The position numbers were made by a program, and so were the translations under genes. From Anaerohabitans sp964387285 (GTDB taxonomy: Bacteria; Zhuqueibacterota; Zhuqueibacteria; Residuimicrobiales; Residuimicrobiaceae): a DNA stretch of 64,000 bases. Below the pieces are notes generated by a model. It was given only the letters and a program-made list of their open reading frames with translations. It had not been told where the DNA came from and ran no database searches. Of the stretch, positions 18,075 to 27,897 are shown one piece after another (positions within the stretch are counted from its first letter, which is position 1; each line of letters opens with the position of its first letter). Location: positions 19,536 to 83,535 of the forward strand of contig CAYLWO010000017.1 of the NCBI GenBank assembly GCA_964387285.1, given 5' to 3'.

Positions 18075-21000
18075 CTATTTAACCAGCAACATCTTGTATG
18101 TCTTGCTGAAGGTGCCTGCTTCAATGCGATAGAAATATACGCCGGCGCTGACCGGTCTGCCCAGATTATCCATGGCATTCCAGTTGACTTTGTAAGAACC
18201 GGCAGATTGTTTCGCATCCACCAGGTTGGCGATTTTGGCGCCCAGAATGTTGTACACGTCCAACCTGACCTGTGCCGCAGTCGGCAAATTATAGCTGATC
18301 ATGGTTGTCGGGTTGAACGGATTCGGATAGTTCTGGGACAGAGAAAACTCGGCCGGTAACGCATTTACCAGCTTTTCGACGCCGGTGCCCGGTTTCGGTG
18401 CGCGTTTATCATAATCCCAGGCGCTATAAGAGACCGGATCGATGCTGCCGAACTGCGCCGCAATGGTAAAGGTCGCCTGGCTGTCATCGATATTTTCGAT
18501 GTGGTTGTTGCCATAGCCGCCTTCGTTGTCGCCGCCGCCGATGCCGAACTTGAACTCTTGACCAACGACATCACTGCTGTCTTTGTTGAATTGGAATTGC
18601 AGGGTGAACACACTGTCATTGGCCACAGCATCGCCGTGGGTGCCGTCATCGTACATTTTATTAGTGGCAGAATTCATGAGGCCGACGCCCCAGGTGCCCC
18701 AGCCGCCGGTCAACGGGCCGTTGACCGCCATGCCCATGGTCAGAACCTGATCCGGTGAAGTGACATTGAGAACACCCTGGATGTCCGTCAACTGACCGCC
18801 GGCTTTGAGACGGTAAATGGCCGGACGGGCATCGCAGGTTAAGGTGACCAAAACATCGCGCGCCAGAACGGCCGTGTTGCGGAACACCGGCATACGATGC
18901 AGCTCGGATTCGCTGTCCAGCAAATCTTCTACGACCATTGGCGAAGCTGTCACCGTAGCTTCACGGCGTTCAGCCTGACCGGCTGTCGAACCTGTGTAAT
19001 AGAAATTGTAGAATATCTCGCGATACTCTACGCCATTTTTCACCTTGTAGTACTGATAATTCAAGGGCTGTCCAATGGTGGTGGTGATGGTATCCGTAGC
19101 CGCATAGACAGCAGTAAAGCCCTGGCGAACCATGGTTTTGGTGCGCGTGGTCGAAGCGGTTCCATAGTAACCGGTACGAACCAGCAACGTATCGCCGAAA
19201 GCAAAGCCTTTAGCCGCAATGGTTTTGGCCATATTCGCCTTTACGGTTACGATAACCTGGTCGTTATGCGTCACCGTAGAGGGGGCTTTATTGTCGATCC
19301 AGAACCAATAGTTGGTGGTGTCTTTGCCGGAAGCATAGACTTTTTCTTCGCGGCTGGAATTGAGAATCATGTTGCCCCAATCCTCATCCAGAGCAGCAGC
19401 CTTGTTATGCACCACAACTTTGAACTGGACGCCGGCGCCGGCATACTGATTAGGAACCTGAATGGCGCCGCTGTAGAAATAGCTGCCGGTGTACTGACGG
19501 CTGCCGCCATTGACGTGGTTCTCTTCAGGGAACAACTCGAGGGTCTTTCCCCAACTGATGTTGCCGGTCTGACCCCAATCCTTCATGTTGGATCCGCGAA
19601 CGCCAATTTTGTGCAGGGCCGGATTGAAATCTTCAAAACCCTGAACATTGGTGCGCACCCAGATCACGAAATGGCCGTCTTCAGCCTGGAAGGGTTTTTC
19701 ATACACGCCGGCTTTATCTTTCCAGCCGTTGACGTACATGAGGTCCAGCACCATGTTGCTGGAACCGACGGTGATTTCACGGTTGCCGCTGGCCAGGTCG
19801 GTGTTGCCTTCCCAGCCCTGATGTTCCCATTCGCAACCGCCAAAAACGGTGTTGTGGGCGTTGGTGTAGAATTTGAACTGTACCGCTTCACCGACTTTGA
19901 ATTTGGCCGAGCCGGTCCACAAATCGCCGCCGACATTGTGCAAGATCACCGGTGAATTGCCGTCCCAGGTCAAAGGACCGCCGCTGCCGCGCACCTGCAC
20001 CGTGGAATTGGGTCCGAGGGTGTCGGGTACCGTGGCGGTGTTGGCCCAAAAAGTCACAGTCACTTCATCTTCGCCCACATATTCAAAGGCTTTGATGGTA
20101 TAGCTGTACATATCAGCCACGTACATGGTTTTGCCGTCCGGGCTGAAAGCGGCGTCGCGCGGAGCGCGCATGTACTGCGGCTGCGCATAACCGCGGCGAG
20201 GCCACGCCGGATGCGTGGTGTCGGTTTTGCCTTTGTACCAGGTAAAACTGGTGCTGTCAACGACTTCGAAATTATTGCTGGGGTCCACAGCCCACAGGAA
20301 CGGGCTGGCTTGCTCTTCTACGCTGCCCAACCACAGCAAACCTTTGGGATCCCATTGGATAAAATTGACGGCAGCCGTCAAATTCCGCACTTGTCTCAAA
20401 ATAGTATCAGCAACGGCATAGGTGCCGTCCACGCCGTCCTGGCTGGTATAACGATAGGCGCCGCCGCCCACAGAGGCGACGAAAACCTGTTTGCCGTCCG
20501 GTGTAACACTGACGCCACGGCTGGTGGCAACGATATTCGGAATAGTGTTATACTGCGTAAACAGATCCGGATCCAGCACATTCAACGTACCGCCCAGCAG
20601 AGGCATCGCGTAGACATACCCGGCAGCGTCGGTAGCCGGACGCCCTGTTTGTGCGGGCATGGTGAATTTGTTTAACACCTTGCGGGTCTTGTAATCTATT
20701 TGATAGATACGGTCGTATTGGGAAGCGACGATATTGCCGTTATGATCCGTATCCATGCCTCGGCTGCCCCAGGTGCCGTTGGCGCCGGCGCCGGCTCTCA
20801 AAGTATCAATTTTACCGTCCGGCAATTCGAGGAATTGCAGCCTGTCAATGGTGCCGTTGGTATTCAAAACGTAGATGGGAATGGTGCCGATCAGAGTGTC
20901 GGGTTTGCCTTCGCGTTTCCACACGATGTCGTCCGGATAGGTATAAGAGACTACTCCGGCTGGATCGTAATTGGAGATGCGTGTGCGATAATAAGCGGAG

Positions 21001-21194
21001 AACCAGATGTTGCCGTCCGGATCCACAGCCACGCCGTAGGGATTCTTAAAGCCGGGAAGATTGACGGCTGCTTCGCCTTCATCCGTGGCTTCAGGAAAAC
21101 CGACCACAACGCACTTTTTAAATTTCCACTCGCCGGCATATGTCAAACCAACGAGAACCAGCATGAGAACCAACACAGTAAACCACTTTTTCAT
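18075..21194 (-). CDS. Secreted NHL/beta-propeller protein with T9SS sorting domain
   Basis: A 1039-residue exported protein with signal peptide about 1-20 (LVLVGLTYAGEW). Residues about 25-380 form an NHL/SMP-30-like propeller: GFKNPYGVAVDPDGNIWFSA, GVSVTPDGKQVFVASVGG and DAAFSPDGKTMYVADMYS are typical blades. The middle (about 385-700) holds beta-sandwich domains; one begins VTVTFWANTATVPDT and resembles starch-binding or CBM-like modules. A further domain around 800-930 precedes a type A sorting domain (FSLSQNYPNPFNPTT to YKMLLVK), the most canonical in the window. ATG at 21194 has AAAGGAG seven bases upstream. It follows the TIG-domain putative lipoprotein, which has a related propeller, so the two may act on the same ligand. 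Function unknown beyond secretion and binding. Confidence 0.82.
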   Translation of the reverse strand: MKKWFTVLVLMLVLVGLTYAGEWKFKKCVVVGFPEATDEGEAAVNLPGFKNPYGVAVDPDGNIWFSAYYRTRISNYDPAGVVSYTYPDDIVWKREGKPDTLIGTIPIYVLNTNGTIDRLQFLELPDGKIDTLRAGAGANGTWGSRGMDTDHNGNIVASQYDRIYQIDYKTRKVLNKFTMPAQTGRPATDAAGYVYAMPLLGGTLNVLDPDLFTQYNTIPNIVATSRGVSVTPDGKQVFVASVGGGAYRYTSQDGVDGTYAVADTILRQVRNLTAAVNFIQWDPKGLLWLGSVEEQASPFLWAVDPSNNFEVVDSTSFTWYKGKTDTTHPAWPRRGYAQPQYMRAPRDAAFSPDGKTMYVADMYSYTIKAFEYVGEDEVTVTFWANTATVPDTLGPNSTVQVRGSGGPLTWDGNSPVILHNVGGDLWTGSAKFKVGEAVQFKFYTNAHNTVFGGCEWEHQGWEGNTDLASGNREITVGSSNMVLDLMYVNGWKDKAGVYEKPFQAEDGHFVIWVRTNVQGFEDFNPALHKIGVRGSNMKDWGQTGNISWGKTLELFPEENHVNGGSRQYTGSYFYSGAIQVPNQYAGAGVQFKVVVHNKAAALDEDWGNMILNSSREEKVYASGKDTTNYWFWIDNKAPSTVTHNDQVIVTVKANMAKTIAAKGFAFGDTLLVRTGYYGTASTTRTKTMVRQGFTAVYAATDTITTTIGQPLNYQYYKVKNGVEYREIFYNFYYTGSTAGQAERREATVTASPMVVEDLLDSESELHRMPVFRNTAVLARDVLVTLTCDARPAIYRLKAGGQLTDIQGVLNVTSPDQVLTMGMAVNGPLTGGWGTWGVGLMNSATNKMYDDGTHGDAVANDSVFTLQFQFNKDSSDVVGQEFKFGIGGGDNEGGYGNNHIENIDDSQATFTIAAQFGSIDPVSYSAWDYDKRAPKPGTGVEKLVNALPAEFSLSQNYPNPFNPTTMISYNLPTAAQVRLDVYNILGAKIANLVDAKQSAGSYKVNWNAMDNLGRPVSAGVYFYRIEAGTFSKTYKMLLVK

Positions 21195-21312
21195 CTTTTA
21201 CTCCTTTCAATGTGATAAACCTGTGACTCTATAATTAACAGCTATAATCCCAGAACACCTCCTTTCCTGTGATTATTTCCTCTAAATTACGGGGAATTGT
21301 GTTGCCTCGAAA

Positions 21313-22542
21313 TCATTTGCGTCCATAATCCGGCGCGCCGTTCTTGTCCACGGTCACACGGATAATTTTTTGTTCCGCAAGAGTTTGACTCTTTCGGTTG
21401 TAATACAGATAACCGCCATTTCCCCACACCATATTGGTAACCGGTGAAGTCAGAACCTGCGGATATAATGAACGCGTGGCGCCGTTCACATAGTTGCCGT
21501 CTGCGTTCGGGGTTATAATGGTTATGGCGTCGCCGGTGTCGCAACCAAGGTACATCTCCCGGTCCTCGGCAAAAGCGATAGATAACATTTTTCTGGTTGT
21601 ACCGGCATAGGCGGCCCAATCGAAAACCAATTCGTTCGGTCCCAGGTCGCCGGCCTCATTCAGAATCTGATTACGCCATACGGCACTCTTGGTTACCGAC
21701 GCATCGCTGCCAAGATAATCACCGATCACATATACATAACCGTTCAAAACGCGGACCCCATTCAGAGACCACTGTGCATAAGTGGCGGCGGCTTTCCATG
21801 TGGCATCGCTTTTAACACAATAAATGGTAAAGCGACCGGTTACATAGAGGTTGCCGGCCATGTCAAAATCGAGATCCGTTACGGCCTGGGTGAAAACTTT
21901 ACCGAACTTTGTCGCAGCAGCGCCGCCACTTTTCATCTGATATAAAAATTTGGTGCGCACGCCATAGAGATCGCCGCCCGGCCCCATGCGCATGGCTCTG
22001 AAAAAACCCTCCGGCGTCGGACTATAATCGCTTTTCTCCTCTTTGGGATTTATTTTTAGAACTTTATTCAATCCCAGAGACAGATAGAGATTTTCATCCC
22101 GATCCATGGCCATGCCGTTGGCGTCAAGGTTATTGTCAATGCCCGCATATTCTTTGACAGAATAGTCCAGACTATACAGCATGATATTGCTGAACAATGC
22201 GGCGCCGTGCACGGCGATCTTGATTTTTATGGAATCGCCTACCAAATTGGGCGGCTCGACCACCAGTTGCGTTGAAGACGCAGAGGTCACTTTGCCCTGC
22301 AGAGCGTTGAAATAAACAAAATTTTCCGCTGCATTGCGAGAAAAGTTGGCGCCTTTGATGGTGATCAACGTTACGCCGGCCAAGGCTTTTTTAGGCGGTT
22401 GGATTTCGGCAATCACCGGAGCCTCCGCGCCCTTTATATCCGGATTCCACAAGCTCGCCGTGGGTTCCTTGTCACAATGGATAAAAAGTACGGGAAGCAC
22501 GATAAGGGCTGCTCCCAGAACCGCCGCAACGCGTTTTTTCAT
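21313..22542 (-). CDS. TIG-domain protein with NHL-like propeller, putative lipoprotein
   Basis: About 409 residues. The start is ATG at 22542, six bases after GGAGG; an upstream in-frame TTG overlaps that ribosome site and was rejected. The N-terminus (KKRVAAVLGAALIVLPVLFIHC) resembles a lipoprotein signal, although IHC is not a perfect lipobox. Residues about 35-120 form an IPT/TIG fold (PPKKALAGVTLITIKGANFS). The rest is propeller-like, with phrases such as GMAMDRDENLYLSLG, GPGGDLYG and DFDMAGNLYVTG. It sits between an exported Fn3 protein and the propeller-type T9SS cargo, so a role as a surface-anchored binding protein in that operon is likely. TIG domains are common in outer-membrane glycan-binding proteins of Bacteroidota; the ligand here is unknown. 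Confidence 0.75.
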   Translation of the reverse strand: MKKRVAAVLGAALIVLPVLFIHCDKEPTASLWNPDIKGAEAPVIAEIQPPKKALAGVTLITIKGANFSRNAAENFVYFNALQGKVTSASSTQLVVEPPNLVGDSIKIKIAVHGAALFSNIMLYSLDYSVKEYAGIDNNLDANGMAMDRDENLYLSLGLNKVLKINPKEEKSDYSPTPEGFFRAMRMGPGGDLYGVRTKFLYQMKSGGAAATKFGKVFTQAVTDLDFDMAGNLYVTGRFTIYCVKSDATWKAAATYAQWSLNGVRVLNGYVYVIGDYLGSDASVTKSAVWRNQILNEAGDLGPNELVFDWAAYAGTTRKMLSIAFAEDREMYLGCDTGDAITIITPNADGNYVNGATRSLYPQVLTSPVTNMVWGNGGYLYYNRKSQTLAEQKIIRVTVDKNGAPDYGRK

Positions 22543-22569
22543 TTCTGCCTCCAAATAAAAAAAATCGTA

Positions 22570-24711
22570 TCAACGAATAATGACAAACTTGCGATACGCG
22601 CTGTCCCCTTTGCGGAACAACGTCTGCTGTGTATCGGGATCCTGATAATCCCGCGAAACTTCAAAATGCGCAATATAAATGCCCGAGACCACGACCTGGC
22701 GCGATGAGGTGATGGAATTCCAGGCCTCATCGCCGCTGCCGTTGTTATGATCGATGGTCTCAATAAGATCGCCCCGTTCCGTGAAAATCCGGATCGTACA
22801 ATAGGGCGGTAAATTCAAGAAGGTGATTTTGTCGTTTTCGCCCGGATACTGTATCAGGCGACTGCGAATGTTGTACGGGTTCGGCACCACACGAATGGTT
22901 TCCATGTTGTCAGCCGGCGGTTTGAGCAATTCAGCCGGCTGCGTGGTCTGCGTATAAAAACGGCTGCTGTACAACGGGCCGGCCGGATTGGTTTTCCCAC
23001 TGCTGTTGGTGCTGCCGTCATTGACGCTGACAATATAATAGTAATAAGACACTTTGCGAATGGCGGTCACATCGTCAAAACTGGTAACGCCTTTACCCAC
23101 CGAGGCAAGCTCGAAATAAACGGTATCCGCCTTGCCGATGGCGCGAAATATTTTATAACCGCTGAATCCGGGTTCCTCCTCCGAAGGGCTGGGCGTCCAT
23201 TTCAGACTGATGCGGCCGCCGCCGGATTCGACATTGAACATGGCAGGTGGTTGCGGTGGTTGCGGAATTTTATAACCGCTGTCATAATTGCGCTTGGCCC
23301 GACTAAAGGTGAGCATGATGGAATCTTTGCCCGTGGCCACCCATTTATTTTTATAGACATCTTTATCCGTGGTCGTGCTGCCGTCCGGCAGTGTGAATGG
23401 ACCGCGATCGCTGGAATTGTTGTACGCCTGTTTCCAGCGTCGTCCGATCTGTTCGCACATGGTGCGATTCAGGCCGGCCACCGCTTCCGCCTCCACAATG
23501 GTGATGCTTTCGCCGTGCGGAATATCAAACGGTCCGTAACAAATCCAAACGTTGGTGCCGCCGCCGTCATTGTGCACCGTATACGGGTCGGGATTTTTGG
23601 TCATATAGGTTTCATCCATGCGATCGGTGCCGCCCATGCCCATGTAAGGCTTGCCGCTCAGCATGTCGTACAACTGCAGCATGGCTGTGGTGCTGGAAGC
23701 AGCCATGGTGCCCAGGGAAGGATAGGTGTCGCCGGCATGCCAGCCCAAAACCGCCGGTTGATTGGGATCATCGCTATGATCGCCGAAACTTTTATCCACA
23801 TGCAGTACGGCCGTACCGGCATGTTGCGGCGCAGTTAAACGGCCGTCCCCTTTTACATTAGGACCGCCGATGTTGTCGAACGAGTTCACCGATGATTGTC
23901 CGGCCCAGGAAAAGCCGCTGCGGATCCAGTCGGCGATGGGATAATCGCCCTGAACTTGCTCACTGCTGTGGCCGGCATAGTTCTCGCCGCGCCTGGTCAC
24001 CCAGGAGTGCTTGCCCCAGGATTGACCGTCGCCGATCTTTTCCGAACCTTCGCGACACACACTGTAACGCGTTCCCCAACCGATACGCACGCCTTTCAGA
24101 GCAGCGCTCAGCTCGATGGCGTCGTCATAATCGGTGTTGCCGGTGTTGGTGAACGTATACTCGGTGATGAAATAGTTGTTGTGATATTGTTGACTGAAAG
24201 CCAGTACGCGCCGGGTCATGGTCAAACCCATGGTGGTGTTGACGGTGTTAATCACCTCACGATCCGCCGGAAGGTCAGGATCCACCGCATCTACTTCACC
24301 GGCATATACCGCGGTAATGTCGCTGCCGTTTACATATACGATGGGCGCGCTGAATCGGGCGGTCTGTTTCAGCTGCATGGGAAACACCGAGACTTTTTCA
24401 TAATCCAAAGTAAAATTGATGCCGTATTTTTCCCAGGCAATGCCGCTGGCGTCGGTAAAATCAGAACAGCCGATCCACGATCTCTTAATGACCGCATTGT
24501 CCTGCGTGGTATAGCTGGCCGGCCAGATAAGCCCTTCATAATAGATATTGTTCCAGGCGCGTTCAGAGCCCCAGGCAGACACCATGCTTTGCAGCTCGCC
24601 GATGCGAATATACCGTTTATCGGTTCCCTGCACCTGAGTGTAACCGTTGGTGGTCCATACCAGCGCCATCATGGCCAGAAAGAAAATTTTCATGGAATTT
24701 TTTTGAGACAT
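22570..24711 (-). CDS. Exported Fn3-domain protein with T9SS-like C-terminus (copy B)
   Basis: About 713 residues from ATG at 24711; an in-frame GTG at 24726 is possible, and neither has a strong ribosome site. A signal peptide is visible (MKIFFLAMMALVWTTNGYTQ). The N-terminal 450 residues have no family I recognise but align by eye with the 688-residue protein at 29976 (TFTNTGNTDYDDAIELS here, TFTNTGNTDADADIELP there; YSVCREGSEKIG and RMSVCREPRYVIG). One Fn3 domain (about 480-590) follows, then IRVVPNPYNIRSRL and a final 90-residue beta-rich module ending YRKFVIIR, a variant T9SS-type C-terminal domain. It follows the second TonB receptor and precedes the TIG protein on the same strand. Together with the copy at 29976 it is probably a partner of the adjacent receptor. 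Confidence 0.75.
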   Translation of the reverse strand: MSQKNSMKIFFLAMMALVWTTNGYTQVQGTDKRYIRIGELQSMVSAWGSERAWNNIYYEGLIWPASYTTQDNAVIKRSWIGCSDFTDASGIAWEKYGINFTLDYEKVSVFPMQLKQTARFSAPIVYVNGSDITAVYAGEVDAVDPDLPADREVINTVNTTMGLTMTRRVLAFSQQYHNNYFITEYTFTNTGNTDYDDAIELSAALKGVRIGWGTRYSVCREGSEKIGDGQSWGKHSWVTRRGENYAGHSSEQVQGDYPIADWIRSGFSWAGQSSVNSFDNIGGPNVKGDGRLTAPQHAGTAVLHVDKSFGDHSDDPNQPAVLGWHAGDTYPSLGTMAASSTTAMLQLYDMLSGKPYMGMGGTDRMDETYMTKNPDPYTVHNDGGGTNVWICYGPFDIPHGESITIVEAEAVAGLNRTMCEQIGRRWKQAYNNSSDRGPFTLPDGSTTTDKDVYKNKWVATGKDSIMLTFSRAKRNYDSGYKIPQPPQPPAMFNVESGGGRISLKWTPSPSEEEPGFSGYKIFRAIGKADTVYFELASVGKGVTSFDDVTAIRKVSYYYYIVSVNDGSTNSSGKTNPAGPLYSSRFYTQTTQPAELLKPPADNMETIRVVPNPYNIRSRLIQYPGENDKITFLNLPPYCTIRIFTERGDLIETIDHNNGSGDEAWNSITSSRQVVVSGIYIAHFEVSRDYQDPDTQQTLFRKGDSAYRKFVIIR

Positions 24712-24761
24712 GCCGTCGTTTCTCACGTTTATCTTTTTGCCTCGTGTTAGTATTTTGTTAG

Positions 24762-24808
24762 TAGTTCCGCCTTTAGGCGGAGAAATTTCCGGCTAAAGCC
24801 GGCACTGC
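24762..24808. repeat. Dispersed hairpin repeat, CCGGCTTTAGCCGG family, copy 2
   Basis: TAGTTCCGCCTTTAGGCGG, AGAAATTT and CCGGCTAAAGCCGGCACT form two adjacent palindromes. It is the inverse orientation of copy 1 at 9414-9459. It lies in the 107-base gap between the TonB receptor stop (24819) and the next gene start (24711). Confidence 0.8.
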
Positions 24809-24818
24809 ATACCAAACT

Positions 24819-27800
24819 TTAAAAATTTATTTTTATGCCGAAAATAACATTGCGTGGATTCAGAAAAGTAACCGCTGTCAAATTCGGCATGTCAATATAC
24901 GCTTTGGTGTCGATTCTTCTCTGGTTATCCTTGGCGATCTGTGGATCGTTCAAGGGATTCTCCACCAACGGTTCATAATCAACGTCGTCGGGTCTGAAAT
25001 CGCCGACCCGGTCATCGCCGTGCTGCAATCCGGATTCCCAACTGAAGCGCAAGGATTCCAAATAAGCGTTACGGTCATAGGTGTCGCTGAAACCGGTGGA
25101 GGTCAGGTATTTCAGATTAAGAACATTGGTAATGTCCATGTAGAACTGGAAATCGAGTTTAGCCACTTTTATCAACTTGGAGAGGCGCAAATCCAGATTA
25201 TAGGCATCTCGCCATTGCACGTTGCCTTCCAGACCATCTATGTTGTTGGGATTAAAGGTGTCGTACGCTCCAGCCTTCCAATTGGCCAAAATATTCAAAT
25301 TCCAGTCTGACAACGGATAAAGACCGGAGAGGCGCGGGCCAAACCGGATCGGCGTGCGCAAGTCGATATTGGCGCGAAAATAGGGCCGCGGATGCGTCCG
25401 ATCCTGCTTGGGATTGTCGCGCAAATAGTTCTTTTGTTTGGTTGGATCCTGATAATAATAAAGCAGATCAAAATAACCGCTGGTGCGCACATCATAGGTA
25501 TAATTGACAAAGCCCGACAACCAGGATCCGCTGCGCTTGGTCAGCGTCACTTCAAAACCGCGAATATCCTGATAATTGTTATTAGTCGCTTTCCTGTATT
25601 GCACCGTATTGTTGACGTTGTAATAACCCACCCATCCCGGTTGATTGGTGACGTCCTTGTAATAAGCAGCCAGATTCAGCAGGAACATGTTCATGAGGTT
25701 CTGCGAATAACCCAGCTCATAGGCCACGGTTTTTTCCAGCACCATGTTGGGATTGCCCACATAGGTCACGAGACCGCTGTATTCCCGCTGCAGCTGGAAG
25801 CGGTACATGGAGGCCGGCTCGGAACGGAAATGGCCATAGTTGAAATAGAGCTTTGAGTTGTCCGAAATCGGATGCGAAATACCGAGACGCGGACTCCAGT
25901 AGGTCATGGCCTTACTGCTGCTTTTCGGCGCTGTGGTTTCGATGCTGTTGCCATAGCCGGCTTTGTAGATTTTGTCATAAATAGAGAGAACATAATAGTC
26001 GGTGTTGGAATTGGAATAGTCAAAGCGTAGGCCGAGATTGGCGATAAAGCCCTGGAACTCGAGCTTGTCCTGCACATAGACTCCCAGCCGATAAGGAAAC
26101 ACGCGATAAAAGGATTTCAGATTCCAGGTCGTCATGGAAGGACTGACGAATGAGCTTTTAACATCGTAATCGTTGTACACCCAATCGACGCCGGCCTTGA
26201 CCTGATTGCGCAAATTGATCTGGCTGGTGGCATCCAAACGAACCCGGGTGGTGGTGTTCACCGAGGCATCGCGATCCAGATTCATCCAACCGCCCAGGCT
26301 GGTGCGGCCGTCGATGCCGGATGAACCGTATCCCCAATAGCCAAAAGGCGCTTCATCCACGCGATAGCCGGCGATCGGTTCATAGATCTTGGCGGTATCG
26401 CGCAAAGTCGATTGAAAGGTGTTGTAGCGATTTGTGTTGGTTTGTGCGAATAATTCCACAAAGGTTTTAGGCGACAACACATGGACAATCTGGATGCCGG
26501 CCATATAGCGATACACATCGCTGGGACTGCAATAGTCCGGCATATAAAGCAAGCTGGCGCCGGTGCTGGCGGTGAGCAGATCCGCCACATCAGCGGCTTC
26601 GCGTACATTGCGGCCGGTCGGCGGCACTTTCCAGTTCCACTCCGATTGCGGCGAAACCGAATTCACTTCGCCGTACAGGCCGGTGATCGTCAACCTGGTT
26701 TGCGGACCAAGATCCGAATTTAATTTAATCTGCGTCTGGTTTTCATTATAACTGTCGCGCGACAGCGGGAAAACATACATATCGCGTTGCCGGAAGTGAG
26801 AAGCGAAAAAGCGCAAATTGCCAAGTGGTTTGCCGATCAAAGGCACCGGCCCACCGAAACCGGCATCCACTACATAATCCGGCTTGTTGATGTCGCCCTG
26901 GCGTCGATGTTGCCATTTGTACAGCTGTTGTGCGCCTTCGGGCGTCAGGTCGTTATTCGGATTTTTATCGCGCATGGTGGCGTCGGAAATGGCATTCCAG
27001 CCGCCGAAACCGGGATACTGCTGTTGGGTGTAGGCATCCCAGGCGCCGTTGTTGGTGCCGGTCCAACATACCGCGTCGTCCAGATAAGGACGATTGAAAT
27101 AAGAGTCCACAGCGTACAAGGAGGAACCAAAATTTTTCGGCCGAGCGGAACGATAATTAAAATCCAGCGAGGCGGAATAACGCTGCGTTTCGCCTTCGCG
27201 CGTCACGGCATTGACCAGGCCGGAACGCAGGTTGCCGTATTCCGCATTGAAACCGCCGGTTTGCACCTGAATTTCTTTGACTGCCGCCAGACCGCTGATC
27301 ATATAGGGAAGGTTGGATCGTTCGTCGTTCAGGGCAAAACCGTCCATCATAAAGGCGGTCTGGTTGGCGCTGCCGCCGCGCACGACAAGGCCGTCCGCAT
27401 TGCGCTCGATGCCGGCCTGTAAAGCCAGGGCTTCCTTCACCGTGCGAATCGGCATGCTCTCGACGACTTGCACTTCAATGTTCATCTGGCTGTTGGAGAC
27501 GTCTTTGGTGACGATGGGGCGTTCTGCGATCACCACCACATCTTCACCGGCCAGCGCTGTAACCGCCATTTGCGCATCTGTCTGAGTGGTCAAATCGATA
27601 GCCACGCGAACCGACTGTACGCGCTTTTCCGCATACCCGACCAGCCGAAAACGCAGCGTATAAGTTCCGGGCGGCACCTGCAGCACCACAAACTCGCCGT
27701 TCAGGTTGCTGATCGCGCCCAAAGCCGTGCCTTCAACGGTGATGTTGACGCCCGGCAGCGGTTCACGGCTTGCCGCATCCGTCACGCGTCCGGTGATTTT

Positions 27801-27878
27801 TCCCGTCGTGCCGGAATAGGTCAGCGAAGCCAGGCACAGGAGTAAAAGCCATATAGAAAAACTGTTTTTTCGCAACAT
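24819..27878 (-). CDS. TonB-dependent receptor with carboxypeptidase-regulatory-like domain (copy 2)
   Basis: Outer-membrane receptor of about 1019 residues that imports an unknown ligand using TonB energy. The start is ATG at 27878 with GGAG nine bases upstream; longer versions overlap the upstream gene. Signal peptide (IWLLLLCLASLTYSG), then a CarboxypepD_reg-like beta-sandwich (ITGRVTDAASREPLPGVNIT), then a plug domain (RTVKEALALQAGIERN, VVRGGSANQTAFMMDGFALN, VQTGGFNAEYGNLRSGLVN). The remainder is a 22-strand-type barrel ending FGIKINF with a terminal aromatic residue. The plan matches SusC-type receptors, but no SusD is nearby. It lies 19 bases after a PorV-like gene and is followed by exported protein copy B. 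It is clearly a paralogue of the receptor at 32071. Confidence 0.88.
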   Translation of the reverse strand: MLRKNSFSIWLLLLCLASLTYSGTTGKITGRVTDAASREPLPGVNITVEGTALGAISNLNGEFVVLQVPPGTYTLRFRLVGYAEKRVQSVRVAIDLTTQTDAQMAVTALAGEDVVVIAERPIVTKDVSNSQMNIEVQVVESMPIRTVKEALALQAGIERNADGLVVRGGSANQTAFMMDGFALNDERSNLPYMISGLAAVKEIQVQTGGFNAEYGNLRSGLVNAVTREGETQRYSASLDFNYRSARPKNFGSSLYAVDSYFNRPYLDDAVCWTGTNNGAWDAYTQQQYPGFGGWNAISDATMRDKNPNNDLTPEGAQQLYKWQHRRQGDINKPDYVVDAGFGGPVPLIGKPLGNLRFFASHFRQRDMYVFPLSRDSYNENQTQIKLNSDLGPQTRLTITGLYGEVNSVSPQSEWNWKVPPTGRNVREAADVADLLTASTGASLLYMPDYCSPSDVYRYMAGIQIVHVLSPKTFVELFAQTNTNRYNTFQSTLRDTAKIYEPIAGYRVDEAPFGYWGYGSSGIDGRTSLGGWMNLDRDASVNTTTRVRLDATSQINLRNQVKAGVDWVYNDYDVKSSFVSPSMTTWNLKSFYRVFPYRLGVYVQDKLEFQGFIANLGLRFDYSNSNTDYYVLSIYDKIYKAGYGNSIETTAPKSSSKAMTYWSPRLGISHPISDNSKLYFNYGHFRSEPASMYRFQLQREYSGLVTYVGNPNMVLEKTVAYELGYSQNLMNMFLLNLAAYYKDVTNQPGWVGYYNVNNTVQYRKATNNNYQDIRGFEVTLTKRSGSWLSGFVNYTYDVRTSGYFDLLYYYQDPTKQKNYLRDNPKQDRTHPRPYFRANIDLRTPIRFGPRLSGLYPLSDWNLNILANWKAGAYDTFNPNNIDGLEGNVQWRDAYNLDLRLSKLIKVAKLDFQFYMDITNVLNLKYLTSTGFSDTYDRNAYLESLRFSWESGLQHGDDRVGDFRPDDVDYEPLVENPLNDPQIAKDNQRRIDTKAYIDMPNLTAVTFLNPRNVIFGIKINF

Positions 27879-27897
27879 GAGCAAAAACTCCGAATCG